Assembly: GCA_018827375.1 (NCBI GenBank)
Contig: JAHJYW010000045.1
Location: 124,001 to 188,000 of the forward strand
DNA from: Alphaproteobacteria bacterium
GTDB taxonomy: Bacteria; Pseudomonadota; Alphaproteobacteria; Caulobacterales; Hyphomonadaceae
Length of the DNA stretch: 64,000 nt
Direction: 5' to 3'
The notes under the pieces were generated by a model. That model ran no database searches and was not told where the DNA came from. It worked only from the letters and a program-made list of their open reading frames with translations. Shown one piece after another: positions 1 to 7,857 of this stretch. The position numbers and the translations under genes were made by a program. How positions within the stretch are numbered: position 1 is the stretch's first letter; the number at the start of each line of letters is the position of its first letter.

Positions 1-600
1 TTGCTGCAGGAACCAGGCAAACCACGCCATTGCGAGCGGGGTGAGAACCGCCACTTCGACCAGGAAGCCGGCCCGGCTATCGATCGCCACTTTCTTCCGG
101 ATCACCGAATAAAAAGCGAATGTGAAACAGAGACCCAAGGCGACCCAGGGAATATGGCCAAAAGCGACAGCCATCACCGCGACACCAATCGTGGCGATGC
201 CCACGGCAATCCATTGGGCAGGTCGCAGGCGCTCGGCGAAGATCAACATGCCGAAAAGCACGTTGACGAGCGGATTGATGTAATAGCCGAGTGAGGCCTC
301 CATCGTCCGTCCGGCATTCACCGCCCAGATATAGATCAGCCAGTTCACGCCGATCAGGACGCCTGAAAGGGCCAGCCATTTCAGGTTCTCCCATTTGAAC
401 GCAGTGCGGATGTCGCGCCAGTTGGCGGCAACCGCGATCAGCAGGATCGCTGTTGGCACGGACCAGATGATCCGGTGCGCCAACAGCTCCACCGCGCCGA
501 CATGGTTCATCGCGCGAATATAAAGTGGCAGCGAGCCCCAGATGACATAGGCACCGAGCGCGGCGGGAAATCCGAGACGAAGGGAGGACGAAGTGCTCAT
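1..600 (-). CDS. rarD: RarD-type EamA-family permease, 3' end outside window
   Basis: Inner-membrane drug/metabolite transporter of the EamA superfamily, RarD branch (named for chloramphenicol sensitivity; substrate not established). The frame starts at an ATG at 600 and stays open for 200 codons to base 1, so the C-terminal part (family length about 290-300 residues) is cut off by the window edge. What I see: hydrophobic helices throughout, an early WGSLPLYIRAM segment, and the RarD-like stretches NWLIYIWAVN and EASLGYYINPLVN, about residues 95-125, followed by FAERLRPAQW. It is transcribed away from asd, with about 95 bases between its start and the 3' end of asd. The family assignment is firm; the transported substrate is unknown. 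Confidence 0.85.
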   Translation of the reverse strand, partial: MSTSSSLRLGFPAALGAYVIWGSLPLYIRAMNHVGAVELLAHRIIWSVPTAILLIAVAANWRDIRTAFKWENLKWLALSGVLIGVNWLIYIWAVNAGRTMEASLGYYINPLVNVLFGMLIFAERLRPAQWIAVGIATIGVAVMAVAFGHIPWVALGLCFTFAFYSVIRKKVAIDSRAGFLVEVAVLTPLAMAWFAWFLQQ

Positions 601-695
601 GCGCCGCGATGTAGGCGCAGCCGCCATGCGACGCCACCCAAATCTTGCTGCGCCAAGCGCTTAGTTTTCTTTCACCCGGAAAGTCCGGCTGCGGC

Positions 696-1739
696 TCAGC
701 CCGTCGTAACGGCCTGCTTCTCAGGCTTCAGCACGCCGCGGTTCAGCAATTCTTCGGCGATCTGAATGGCGTTCAGGGCCGCGCCCTTGCGAAGGTTGTC
801 CGAGACGCACCAGAAGGCGAGGCCATTCTCGACCGTCGGATCCTTGCGCACGCGGCTGATAAAGGTTGCCCAGTCACCGACACATTCCTTCGGCGTGATG
901 TAGAGCTCTTCCTTCGGATCATCGACCAGCATGATGCCGGGGCTTTCGCGCAGGAGCTTTTTCGCCTCGGCGGCGCTCATCGGGCCAGCCATCTCGATAT
1001 GCACAGCCTCGGAGTGACCGACAAACACCGGCACGCGTACGCACGTCGCCACGAGTTCGATGGCGGGATCGAGGATTTTCTTGGTCTCCTCGCGCATCTT
1101 CCACTCTTCCTTGGTGAAACCGTCATCCATGAAGACATCGATCTGCGGGATCACGTTGAAGGCGATGTCCTTCTGGAACACCCGCGGCGTCGGCTCGTCA
1201 TTGACGAAGATGCCCTTGGTCTGGTTCCAGAGTTCGTCCATTCCCTCCTTGCCCGCGCCGGAAACGGACTGATAGGTCGCAACCACGACACGCGTGATGC
1301 CGACTGCATCATGGATCGGCTTCAGCGCGACAACCAGTTGCGCTGTGGAACAGTTCGGATTGGCGATGATGTTTTTCTTCGTGTAGCCCATCACGGCATC
1401 GGCGTTCACTTCCGGCACGACGAGCGGTACGTCCTTGTCCATGCGCCAGGCCGACGAGTTATCGATGACGATGGCACCGGCAGCCGCAATCTTCGGCGCC
1501 CACTGCTTCGAAATCGTGCCTCCAGCCGACATGAGCACGAGATCAACGCGCTTAAAGTCAAAGGATTCAAGGTCGTGACACTTCAGCGTCCGGTCGCCAT
1601 AGCTGACTTCCTTGCCAATCGAACGCCGGGACGCGACAGCAAAGACTTCGTCTGCGGGGAACAGGCGCTCATCCAGAATATTGAGCAATTCGCGCCCGAC
1701 ATTCCCTGTTGCACCGACAACTGCAATCCGCGTGGCCAT
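696..1739 (-). CDS. asd: Aspartate-semialdehyde dehydrogenase
   Basis: Cytoplasmic enzyme that reduces beta-aspartyl phosphate to aspartate semialdehyde with NADPH, the branch point to lysine/diaminopimelate, threonine and methionine. 347 residues, normal for the family. The N-terminal Rossmann motif GATGNVG is at residues 9-15, the catalytic cysteine lies in NPNCSTAQ (Cys130), the following QSVSGAG loop is intact, and a catalytic-region histidine lies in VGHSEAVHIE. The C-terminal dimerisation/catalytic half is complete. It follows a divergently oriented NTF2-like gene, with about 130 bases between the starts that can hold promoters for both. No sign of damage; confident call. Confidence 0.97.
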   Translation of the reverse strand: MATRIAVVGATGNVGRELLNILDERLFPADEVFAVASRRSIGKEVSYGDRTLKCHDLESFDFKRVDLVLMSAGGTISKQWAPKIAAAGAIVIDNSSAWRMDKDVPLVVPEVNADAVMGYTKKNIIANPNCSTAQLVVALKPIHDAVGITRVVVATYQSVSGAGKEGMDELWNQTKGIFVNDEPTPRVFQKDIAFNVIPQIDVFMDDGFTKEEWKMREETKKILDPAIELVATCVRVPVFVGHSEAVHIEMAGPMSAAEAKKLLRESPGIMLVDDPKEELYITPKECVGDWATFISRVRKDPTVENGLAFWCVSDNLRKGAALNAIQIAEELLNRGVLKPEKQAVTTG

Positions 1740-1869
1740 GATATCAATAACTCCGTTGTGTAAGCCGCAGGCTTATGACGCATTCTTGTCCCATGTGCAA
1801 AGACTGTTGCCATCGTGTTATGTGTAATGCAGCACTTTAAGCCTGCCCCAAGCCCAAGGAGACCCATGC

Positions 1870-2241
1870 GTGCTTGATGACGTAATCGCCCGCTACATCG
1901 CCAGCTACAACGCCCGTGACATTGACGGCATGATCGACTGCGTCACCGATGATGTCGTGTTCGAGAATATTTCCAATTCCGGACAATCCATGCGGCTCGA
2001 CGGCAAGGACATGATGCGTCAGGTGGCAGACCTGTCGGGCAACGCCTTCTCCTATCGCCGCCAGCGGCTGGTCAATGTTGTGACCGGCTCCGGGAAGGCC
2101 GCCGCCGAAATCGAATTCGAGGGCAAGGCCGCTGTTGACCTGCCCAATGGCGTGCGCGCCGGTGAAACGGTCAAGATACGCGGCGCCAGCTTCTTCGAAT
2201 TCCGCGGCAACCTGCTCTGCCGCATCGCCGACTATAGCTAG
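1870..2241 (+). CDS. NTF2-like (SnoaL-type) protein
   Basis: A 123-residue protein with the alpha+beta cone fold typical of NTF2-like/SnoaL domains: N-terminal helix IARYIASYNARDIDGMIDC, then the DDVVFEN strand, and alternating strands to the C-terminus. Such proteins are either small isomerases/hydrolases or non-catalytic binding domains; which one cannot be told here. The start is GTG at 1870: an AAGGAG Shine-Dalgarno lies at 1857-1862, while the nearby ATG at 1866 runs into TGA after three codons. Its TAG stop shares the CTAG tetranucleotide 2238-2241 with the stop of the convergent amidohydrolase gene, so the two genes overlap tail to tail. Confidence 0.75.
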   Translation: MLDDVIARYIASYNARDIDGMIDCVTDDVVFENISNSGQSMRLDGKDMMRQVADLSGNAFSYRRQRLVNVVTGSGKAAAEIEFEGKAAVDLPNGVRAGETVKIRGASFFEFRGNLLCRIADYS

Positions 2242-3428
2242 CCGGCCTTCTGGTACGTCTCCCGTCGCAGATCAGGCGCCAGGCCATCGCCCATCAAATC
2301 GATGAAGTTGCCCGAATAGAAAGCCTCGACGGCGCGCGTCGACGCACCCTTCAGGCTCTCGTCAAAGCGCTTCAGAGGATTGCGGCCGCCCTCAACGTGC
2401 GGGTAGTCCGAAGAAAAGAGACAAATCTCCTCACCCGCATTCGCGATGATCCAGCCAGCATCCTCATGCGGATAGGGTGTCACGCGGAACTGCCTGCGCA
2501 CGATCTCGGACGGTTTAGCCGACAGGTTCTGCAGCCGCGTCTCATTGCGCATGAAGGCATGGGCCGCCGAATCCATTGATCGCATCCACCCCGGCACCCA
2601 GGCCGCGCCAAGTTCGATCGCGCCGAATTTCAGGCGCGGGAAACGGTCGAAGACGCCGTCAAAAATCATCGTGGCCAGTGTCTGCATCACAGCCGAGGGG
2701 ATCGGCATGTAACTGACCGAGGTGAAATTATCGTCGCCACCATGAAAATCCGGCACCGGCGGCAGGCCGTTTTCCTTGTAGACAGGGTTCAGCTTGTCTT
2801 CGCCGCCCACGTGGAAAAGGATCGGCAGGCCGGCTTCCTCCGCCATGGCCCAGACCGGATCGAGGCCAACATGGCTTGGCGCGTGATGCTGCGGGCACTT
2901 TGACGGCACCATGAGCGCTTTGACGCCCATCTCGATGGCATTGCGTGCCGTCTGGACAGCGCGCTCGATATCCTCGAGCGGTACATAGGCCGTGGCCAGC
3001 AGGCGCCGGTCGACCGCGCAGAAATCTGTCATCATGCGGTTGTGCGCCTCGGCGGCCGCATAGCAGAGCTCCATGTCGTCGCCCTCATCCAGGCCGAAAT
3101 TGCCGAGGCAGAAAGTGGTGAACACAAGCTGGCTGGCAAAGCCGAGAAGATCGAGCACCGCGGGACGGTCTTCCCGGCGAAAGGCGCCGTGCGCCTCGTA
3201 ATTCTTCCGCAGGAGAATGTTCTCGGCGACGCCTGCCTGAAAGGCGGCATCATCATGCGCGGCCAGCTGCCCATTGACGAAATCGTCAAAGGATTTCTTC
3301 GCTTTATAGACCGGAAGATCGTGATAGCGCGCCAGCAGCTTGCGATCAAAATAGGGGTCGAGACAGTCGCTCGGCTCCATCAAATGGCTGTCAGCATCAT
3401 GCACAAGGCGGCTGCCTGCATAGGTCAT
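2238..3428 (-). CDS. Amidohydrolase-2 family metal-dependent hydrolase
   Basis: 396-residue TIM-barrel hydrolase of the amidohydrolase_2 group (PF04909 type), which includes decarboxylases and C-C hydrolases of aromatic catabolism. Seen: the N-terminal metal-binding DADSH segment followed by LMEP, a central ILFHVGG histidine, and the C-terminal SDYPHVEGGRNP motif that carries the catalytic Asp. After the last motif the FYSGNFIDLMG helix closes the barrel, as in the family. The ATG at 3428 has GGAGGAA just upstream. It lies 74 bases downstream of leuB and convergent with the NTF2-like gene. Substrate cannot be inferred; context (leu genes) gives no clear pathway link. Confidence 0.85.
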   Translation of the reverse strand: MTYAGSRLVHDADSHLMEPSDCLDPYFDRKLLARYHDLPVYKAKKSFDDFVNGQLAAHDDAAFQAGVAENILLRKNYEAHGAFRREDRPAVLDLLGFASQLVFTTFCLGNFGLDEGDDMELCYAAAEAHNRMMTDFCAVDRRLLATAYVPLEDIERAVQTARNAIEMGVKALMVPSKCPQHHAPSHVGLDPVWAMAEEAGLPILFHVGGEDKLNPVYKENGLPPVPDFHGGDDNFTSVSYMPIPSAVMQTLATMIFDGVFDRFPRLKFGAIELGAAWVPGWMRSMDSAAHAFMRNETRLQNLSAKPSEIVRRQFRVTPYPHEDAGWIIANAGEEICLFSSDYPHVEGGRNPLKRFDESLKGASTRAVEAFYSGNFIDLMGDGLAPDLRRETYQKAG

Positions 3429-3502
3429 CGTGTTTCCTCCAAGTTTTCTTTTTGGAGGAAGATGTCACAGCCGCAGGTCAGCGGCAATTATGATGCCGGG
3501 CT

Positions 3503-4561
3503 CTAGAGCGCTGCGATGATTGCGTCGGCCATGCCTTGGGTGCTGAGGTCGCCGCCGAGATCCTTCGTCCGGGCGCCGTTTTCGAGCGCTTTGCCGACCG
3601 CCGCGAACAGCGCGTCCGCAGCCTTCTCGCGGTCGAGCGACCAGCGCAGCGCCATTTCCAGTGACAGGATCATGGCGCACGGGTTGGCAATGCCCTGACC
3701 GGCAATGTCCGGCGCCGAACCATGCACGGGTTCGTAAAGCCCCGGCGTGCCCGGACCGCCAAGCGAAGCGGACGGCAACATGCCGATCGAGCCTGTCAGC
3801 ATCGAAGCCTCGTCCGACAGGATGTCGCCAAACAGGTTCCCCGCCAGAATGACGTCGAACTGTTTGGGCGCGCGCACCAGTTCCATCGCGCACGCATCGG
3901 CATACATGTGGATGAGGTCAATGCCTGCGCCGAATTCGGCATGCGCGAGCGTCACTTCCTGGCGCCAGAACAGGCCGGATTCCATCACGTTCGATTTCTC
4001 GACCGAACAGACCTGCCCCTTGCGGCCGCGCGCAATGTCAAAGGCCACACGCGTGACGCGCTCGATTTCCGGATGGGTGTAGAGCGCTGTGTCATAGCCG
4101 CGACGATAGCCGTTTGCATCGGTATCGATGCCGCGCGGCTGGCCAAAATACACGTCGCCGGTCAGCTCGCGCACGATCATCAGGTCGAGGCCTTCAATGA
4201 TCTCGCGCTTCAGGCTGGACGCATCCACCAGGGCCGGGAAGCAATAGGCCGGGCGCAGGTTCGCAAACACGTCTAGCCCCTTGCGGATGGCAAGCAAGCC
4301 GGCCTCCGGCCGCTTGTCGCGTGCGACGCTATTCCATTTCGGTCCGCCCACAGCGCCGAGCAGAACAGCGTCTACGTGGAGAGCCTGATCCAGGGTCTCA
4401 TCCGAGAGGGGCGTGCCATGCATGTCAAAGGAGGCGCCGCCGACAAGGCCGGTCTCGAACTTGAGGTCCGGCACGAGTATCTCGGCCACGCGGCGCGCCT
4501 GCGCCATCACTTCGGGGCCAATACCGTCTCCGGGCAGAAGCAAGACTGTTTGCGATGACAT
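3503..4561 (-). CDS. leuB: 3-isopropylmalate dehydrogenase
   Basis: Third step of leucine synthesis: NAD-dependent oxidative decarboxylation of 3-isopropylmalate, cytoplasmic homodimer. 352 residues, family-normal. Visible motifs: LLPGDGIGPEV at the N-terminus, AVGGPKWN, the substrate-binding IVRELTGDVYFGQPRG, the DKSN-like VEKSNVMESG, and the long metal/NAD signature containing GNLFGDILSDEASML and GSIGMLPSASLG, then EPVHGSAPDIAGQGIANP. The conserved Asp pair of the active site is present. A GGAG lies ten bases before the ATG. leuC and leuD lie on the same strand upstream at 8.6-10 kb and 6.4-7.0 kb, but small lipoprotein and enzyme genes separate them, so a single leuCDB operon is not certain. 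Confidence 0.97.
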   Translation of the reverse strand: MSSQTVLLLPGDGIGPEVMAQARRVAEILVPDLKFETGLVGGASFDMHGTPLSDETLDQALHVDAVLLGAVGGPKWNSVARDKRPEAGLLAIRKGLDVFANLRPAYCFPALVDASSLKREIIEGLDLMIVRELTGDVYFGQPRGIDTDANGYRRGYDTALYTHPEIERVTRVAFDIARGRKGQVCSVEKSNVMESGLFWRQEVTLAHAEFGAGIDLIHMYADACAMELVRAPKQFDVILAGNLFGDILSDEASMLTGSIGMLPSASLGGPGTPGLYEPVHGSAPDIAGQGIANPCAMILSLEMALRWSLDREKAADALFAAVGKALENGARTKDLGGDLSTQGMADAIIAAL

Positions 4562-4710
4562 GGGCGCGGGTCTCCTGGATTTTGGTCTTTTGCCGCTAAG
4601 GCGCAGCAGAAGACACGCGTCTAACGCCCTGGACCGTGTCGCGCAATCTGAAGAGTGACTTCATCAAAGGGGCCAAGCGTCCGCGGCAGCAACGGTCTGC
4701 CATGCGCCTC

Positions 4711-5022
4711 TCAGTCCGGGCGACACTGGCCAGGCACGCCACTGCATCTGTTGCGCTGAACGGAATCCATCGCCTCCTTGGCATTTGAGGCGACCATTTT
4801 GTCCCATGTTGCCCAGGCGCTTTCCGATTTGCACTCCTGTAGCAGAAACCGAGTGCCCGTACGCGAGATGTTTCGGCAGCGCACGACGGTGCCATCCGAT
4901 GTCATCAGACCTTCCATGTTAACTTTCGCATCGGAAGGATCCACCTTCGCCATATCAACTGGCTGGGGCGTCACACAGGCCGAGAGAAAGACCATACTCG
5001 CAATTAGGATTTGACGGATCAT
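4711..5022 (-). CDS. Small lipoprotein, member 1 of a tandem family
   Basis: 103 residues from the ATG at 5022, chosen because GGAGG precedes it at normal spacing; an in-frame start 11 codons upstream lacks such a site. Signal peptide of the lipoprotein class with the lipobox LSAC at about residues 13-16, so probably anchored in the inner or outer membrane facing the periplasm. The mature part has the pattern CRNxxRTGTRFxxQEC...W...NAKEAMDSVQR. The same pattern occurs in the two following genes, of which this is the most divergent. Three further cysteines (two in the core, two near the C-terminus counting CSG and QCR) could form disulfides. Function unknown. Confidence 0.8.
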   Translation of the reverse strand: MIRQILIASMVFLSACVTPQPVDMAKVDPSDAKVNMEGLMTSDGTVVRCRNISRTGTRFLLQECKSESAWATWDKMVASNAKEAMDSVQRNRCSGVPGQCRPD

Positions 5023-5108
5023 TGGAGGACCTCCACCCAAGGATGACGGTATCACACATTGAGGGCGGGGCTAGGTTCAATCCGCTTGGCATCCACGTGA
5101 TCGGCCCC

Positions 5109-5429
5109 TCAACAACTGCCCTCTGCCTGCGTCGAACAGCCAGTATTCAGGCGCTGCAAACGGTCGGTCGATTCCTTGGCGTTCTGGTTCGTGTAGGCGT
5201 CATACTGCGCCCATACTTCAGGCGTTTTGCATTCGCGCTTGGCGAAGCGTGAACCAGTCACCTTCATGGTGCGGCATACAACATCGGCACCGTCGGCAGA
5301 CGCGACTTGGACGGCGGTTTGAGGTGCGGCCAAGGCTTCGGGCGAGGTCGGAGCCGCTGGTGCTGCCTGACAGGCAACCAGCAGCAGAGCGGCGGCTGGC
5401 AAAAGCCAGCTCAGGCGAAGTTGAGTCAT
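5109..5429 (-). CDS. Small lipoprotein, member 2 of a tandem family
   Basis: 106-residue predicted lipoprotein: hydrophobic N-terminus LLPAAALLLVAC with the lipobox VAC, an Ala/Pro-rich linker, and a core with VVCRTMKVTGSRFAKREC followed by W..YDAYTNQNAKES and QRLN. Aligned by eye it is identical to the next gene at about three quarters of the 49 core positions, and the DNA is also visibly alike, which points to a fairly recent duplication. Two conserved cysteines sit about 14 residues apart in the core and may pair in the periplasm. I do not recognise a biochemical role; similar short CR-TG-R-C proteins are common hypotheticals in alphaproteobacteria. Confidence 0.8.
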   Translation of the reverse strand: MTQLRLSWLLPAAALLLVACQAAPAAPTSPEALAAPQTAVQVASADGADVVCRTMKVTGSRFAKRECKTPEVWAQYDAYTNQNAKESTDRLQRLNTGCSTQAEGSC

Positions 5430-5482
5430 ATCGAACCCCTTTATTCTTGCTTTCAGTAAGAAGTGGCTAGAGCATGATACGA

Positions 5483-5779
5483 TCAGTTGGCGCTGGCTGC
5501 CGGCCCACTGTTCAAGCGCTGGACCTTGTCGGTTGCTTCCCTGGCGTTCTGGTTGGTGTAGGCATCATACTCAACCCATGCGTCGGGCGTCTTGCATTCC
5601 CGCTTGGCGAAGCGCGTACCGGTCACTTTCATCGAACGACAGACGACTTCGACATCGGCAGCCGCGGTTTGTGTTGGTGCCTGATCCGCCGCTGCAGCGG
5701 TGGTCGCAGGTGCGCTCTGGCAGGCGGCAGCCAGAATGAGAAACAGGGGCGCACAGGCGCAGGCGAGACGACGCTTCAT
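5483..5779 (-). CDS. Small lipoprotein, member 3 of a tandem family
   Basis: 98-residue predicted lipoprotein with lipobox AAAC following LFLILA, an Ala/Thr/Gln-rich linker and the core VVCRSMKVTGTRFAKREC ... YDAYTNQNAREATD. It is the closest paralogue of the gene at 5109-5429 and lies just upstream of it on the same strand, 53 bases away. The Ala-rich linker and both core cysteines are kept, so the copy looks functional rather than decayed. All three copies sit between leuD and leuB. Function unknown; a periplasmic structural or inhibitor role would be a guess only. Confidence 0.8.
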   Translation of the reverse strand: MKRRLACACAPLFLILAAACQSAPATTAAAADQAPTQTAAADVEVVCRSMKVTGTRFAKRECKTPDAWVEYDAYTNQNAREATDKVQRLNSGPAASAN

Positions 5780-5885
5780 GTATTGTATCCTTCAGGGTAT
5801 TTCTATTTTCCGGTGATTTTTATGACGGGTGGGCACTTGGTGCAACTGCGGCGCACATCTTTGATGCCTCCCGCGCGCGAAGTGA

Positions 5886-6182
5886 TCAGATCGGTTCGGG
5901 GTCTGCCTCGTAAAGACGCAAGGAGCGGTCGGTTATCTCCAGGCTGGGGAACGTGGCGCGCCAGGCCGCCATATGCGCTGTCTTGAAATGGGCCGCCAGC
6001 GCATCGCGGCTCTCCCAGCGCTCGGTTATGCGTATGAGACCCGGGTCCAGAATATCGAGACTATAGGCATAATCGATACATCCGGCCTCGGCCCGGCTCC
6101 CGCGGATCATTTGCGCCATGGCGTTTCGGGCGGCCTCAAGATTGGCCGGCGGGATGCGCACTGTTCCTTCGATCACGATCAC
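5886..6182 (-). CDS. Antibiotic-biosynthesis-monooxygenase (ABM/YgiN-like) domain protein
   Basis: 98-residue ferredoxin-like dimeric alpha+beta barrel of the ABM superfamily, which holds cofactor-independent quinol monooxygenases and related small enzymes. Seen: first strand IVIEGTVRIPP, helix with AARNAMAQMIRGSRAEAGCIDYAYSLD, the typical ITERWESRDALAAHFKTAHM segment and a final strand. Start is GTG at 6182; its first bases overlap the TGA of the 55-codon lipoprotein gene upstream (GTGA, 6179-6182), so translation is probably coupled. Substrate unknown; quinone detoxification is a family-level possibility only. Confidence 0.85.
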   Translation of the reverse strand: MIVIEGTVRIPPANLEAARNAMAQMIRGSRAEAGCIDYAYSLDILDPGLIRITERWESRDALAAHFKTAHMAAWRATFPSLEITDRSLRLYEADPEPI

Positions 6183-6346
6183 TGGGGTGCCTCAGCATCC
6201 GGAATGGCCTTGTCCGGTTCAGCTGGCGGCGCTTTTTTTGGAAGTGTCGCGTTCGTCTCGGGCTTGATGCTGAACGGGTCATTATGACAGCCGCCCAGTA
6301 CCGTCAGGCACGCCGCAGATACGAGGATGCATTTCCAGCGCGCCAT
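6179..6346 (-). CDS. 55-residue lipoprotein, coupled to the ABM gene
   Basis: Short gene read from the sequence: ATG at 6346, TGA at 6181-6179, 55 codons. The product begins MARWKCILVSAACLTVLGGC, a compact signal peptide with the lipobox LGGC, and continues as a charged, Pro/Lys/Ala-rich tail without obvious fold (PKKAPPAEPDKAIPDAEAP). GGGAGAAAAG precedes the start at good Shine-Dalgarno distance. The stop overlaps the GTG of the next gene by four bases. It sits 23 bases after leuD. It could be a small membrane-anchored partner of the monooxygenase or an unrelated lipoprotein; no function can be claimed. Confidence 0.7.
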   Translation of the reverse strand: MARWKCILVSAACLTVLGGCHNDPFSIKPETNATLPKKAPPAEPDKAIPDAEAPQ

Positions 6347-6369
6347 ATCTTTTCTCCCGCCTTCCTGTT

Positions 6370-6999
6370 TCAGCCAGCCCGTTCAAGCCAGGGCGTCATG
6401 TGACGCCGCCTGGACTCGAATGCGTCAATCTCGGATGCCGAAGTCAGGGACGCGCCGATCTCGTCGAGGCCCGCCATCAAGTTGGACTTGCGACCCGCAT
6501 CAACTTCAAAGCTGTGCACCACGCCGTCCGGCGTGGTCACGGTCTGCGTCTCAAGGTCGATTGTGAACACATGGTTCGCGCCACCGGCCTGCGCCGCCAG
6601 CTGCGCGCACACATCCACCGGCAGACGAACGGGCAGGATACCGTTCTTGTAGCAGTTATTGTGAAAGATATCGGCAAAACTCGGCGCGATGACGCACGTG
6701 ATGCCCTGGTCCAGCAGCGCCCAGGGCGCGTGCTCGCGCGAAGAACCGCAGCCGAAATTCTCACCTGCGATCAGAATGCTCGCCTTGGCATATTGCGGCT
6801 TGTTCAGCACGAAATCCGGGTTTTCGGACCCGTCTGCCTTCGTTTTCAACTCGTGGAACAGGCCTTTGGACAGGCCCGTGCGTGTCGTTGTTTTCAGGAA
6901 CTGTTTCGGAATGATCATGTCGGTGTCGACATTCGACATCAGCTTGCCCTTCTCCATGAGAGGGGCGGCAGTTCCGGTGAGGGTCTGGAAGGCTTTCAT
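6370..6999 (-). CDS. leuD: 3-isopropylmalate dehydratase small subunit
   Basis: Small (swivelling) subunit of isopropylmalate isomerase, which with LeuC interconverts 2- and 3-isopropylmalate in leucine synthesis. 209 residues, close to the usual 195-205. Motifs: [15 protein letters not shown] near the N-terminus, the [17 protein letters not shown] loop that contacts substrate, and [17 protein letters not shown]. All are intact. It is 9 bases downstream of the VOC gene (7009-7857) on the same strand, so leuC, GST, VOC and leuD may be co-transcribed even though leuC and leuD are not adjacent as they are in many bacteria. Confidence 0.97.
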   Translation of the reverse strand: MKAFQTLTGTAAPLMEKGKLMSNVDTDMIIPKQFLKTTTRTGLSKGLFHELKTKADGSENPDFVLNKPQYAKASILIAGENFGCGSSREHAPWALLDQGITCVIAPSFADIFHNNCYKNGILPVRLPVDVCAQLAAQAGGANHVFTIDLETQTVTTPDGVVHSFEVDAGRKSNLMAGLDEIGASLTSASEIDAFESRRRHMTPWLERAG

Positions 7000-7008
7000 C
7001 GGATTATC

Positions 7009-7857
7009 CTAATGCGGGTCGTGCGAGATGAACAGGGTCGGCACGTTCAGCGTGCCGTTGCGAATTGTGAAGACCGTGCTGCCGGGCTTGCGGCCCTTGC
7101 GTTGCTCGGACACATCAAACCCGGCATCCAGCAGGCGCTCATGGGCGGCGGCCAGATCAGCCACTTCCCATGTCAGGCCCCAGATGGAATCCGGTCCGGC
7201 CGCATCATGCGTCTCGCCGAGTCGGTTGATCACTTCGAAGGTCAGCCCACCGGTGCGGAAGAACAGGAAACGCGTTTTCCATTCCGGCGCCGTACGGTCG
7301 AGCGCGAGGTCGAGCCCAAGCCGCGCACCATAAAGGGCTGCCGCGCGGTCAGGGTTCGGTGTGTTGATCACGATATGGTCGAGGCCAGACACAGCGTCAT
7401 CCAGAGCATCAAGGGGGGCCAGTTCACCCGTCTGATGTTCGATGATGAAACTGCGAATCCCCGCAGTCTCCGCATCCGAACAGCGAAACCGGCGCCAGTT
7501 GCGGGTTTTCCCCATGATCTCGCTGGTGCTTTCCCCCGGCATGATTTCATGCGGCTTCAGCCCGCGCCGTGTCAGGCGGTGATGGGTGTGCTCGATATCG
7601 CCTGTGCGGAAGGCCAGGCTTTTCAGGCCCGGCCCATCATCGGAAATGATTTCGCCAAGACGCTGCGCGAGCGGCCCGTCGCCGTGCGGCGCCATCAGCT
7701 CCAGGGCCGTATTGTTCACCCGGAAGATCGCCGTCGCCGCGCCATCCTCGGAGACCGCCTCCCAATCCGGCGCGCGGCCGAGCAGGGCGGAATAGACCGC
7801 CGTGCCGGACGCAATCTCCGGACAGACCAGAACAATATGGTCCAGACCCGTGATCAT
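7009..7857 (-). CDS. Two-domain VOC (glyoxalase-fold) protein
   Basis: 282 residues made of two vicinal-oxygen-chelate modules. The first starts with LDHIVLVCP and holds LELMAPHG around residue 55; the second starts with SGLDHIVINTPN around residue 155 and continues with TFEVINRLGE. The His/Glu pairs typical of metal binding are present in both modules. Proteins of this shape include glyoxalases, dioxygenases and resistance proteins; the substrate is unknown. The ATG overlaps the TGA of the upstream GST gene by four bases (7854-7857), indicating translational coupling and a possible shared role in electrophile or thiol-adduct chemistry (inference). Confidence 0.85.
   Translation of the reverse strand: MITGLDHIVLVCPEIASGTAVYSALLGRAPDWEAVSEDGAATAIFRVNNTALELMAPHGDGPLAQRLGEIISDDGPGLKSLAFRTGDIEHTHHRLTRRGLKPHEIMPGESTSEIMGKTRNWRRFRCSDAETAGIRSFIIEHQTGELAPLDALDDAVSGLDHIVINTPNPDRAAALYGARLGLDLALDRTAPEWKTRFLFFRTGGLTFEVINRLGETHDAAGPDSIWGLTWEVADLAAAHERLLDAGFDVSEQRKGRKPGSTVFTIRNGTLNVPTLFISHDPH

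Noticed and set aside
77-637. 186-codon minus-strand frame over the rarD region
   Set aside because: The neighbouring frame gives an unbroken RarD protein; this one is Arg/Cys-rich with no family match.
645-1763. Long open frame (372 codons) on the plus strand over asd
   Set aside because: Antisense to a complete asd with all motifs; composition (His/Arg-rich) is typical of shadow frames in GC-rich genes.
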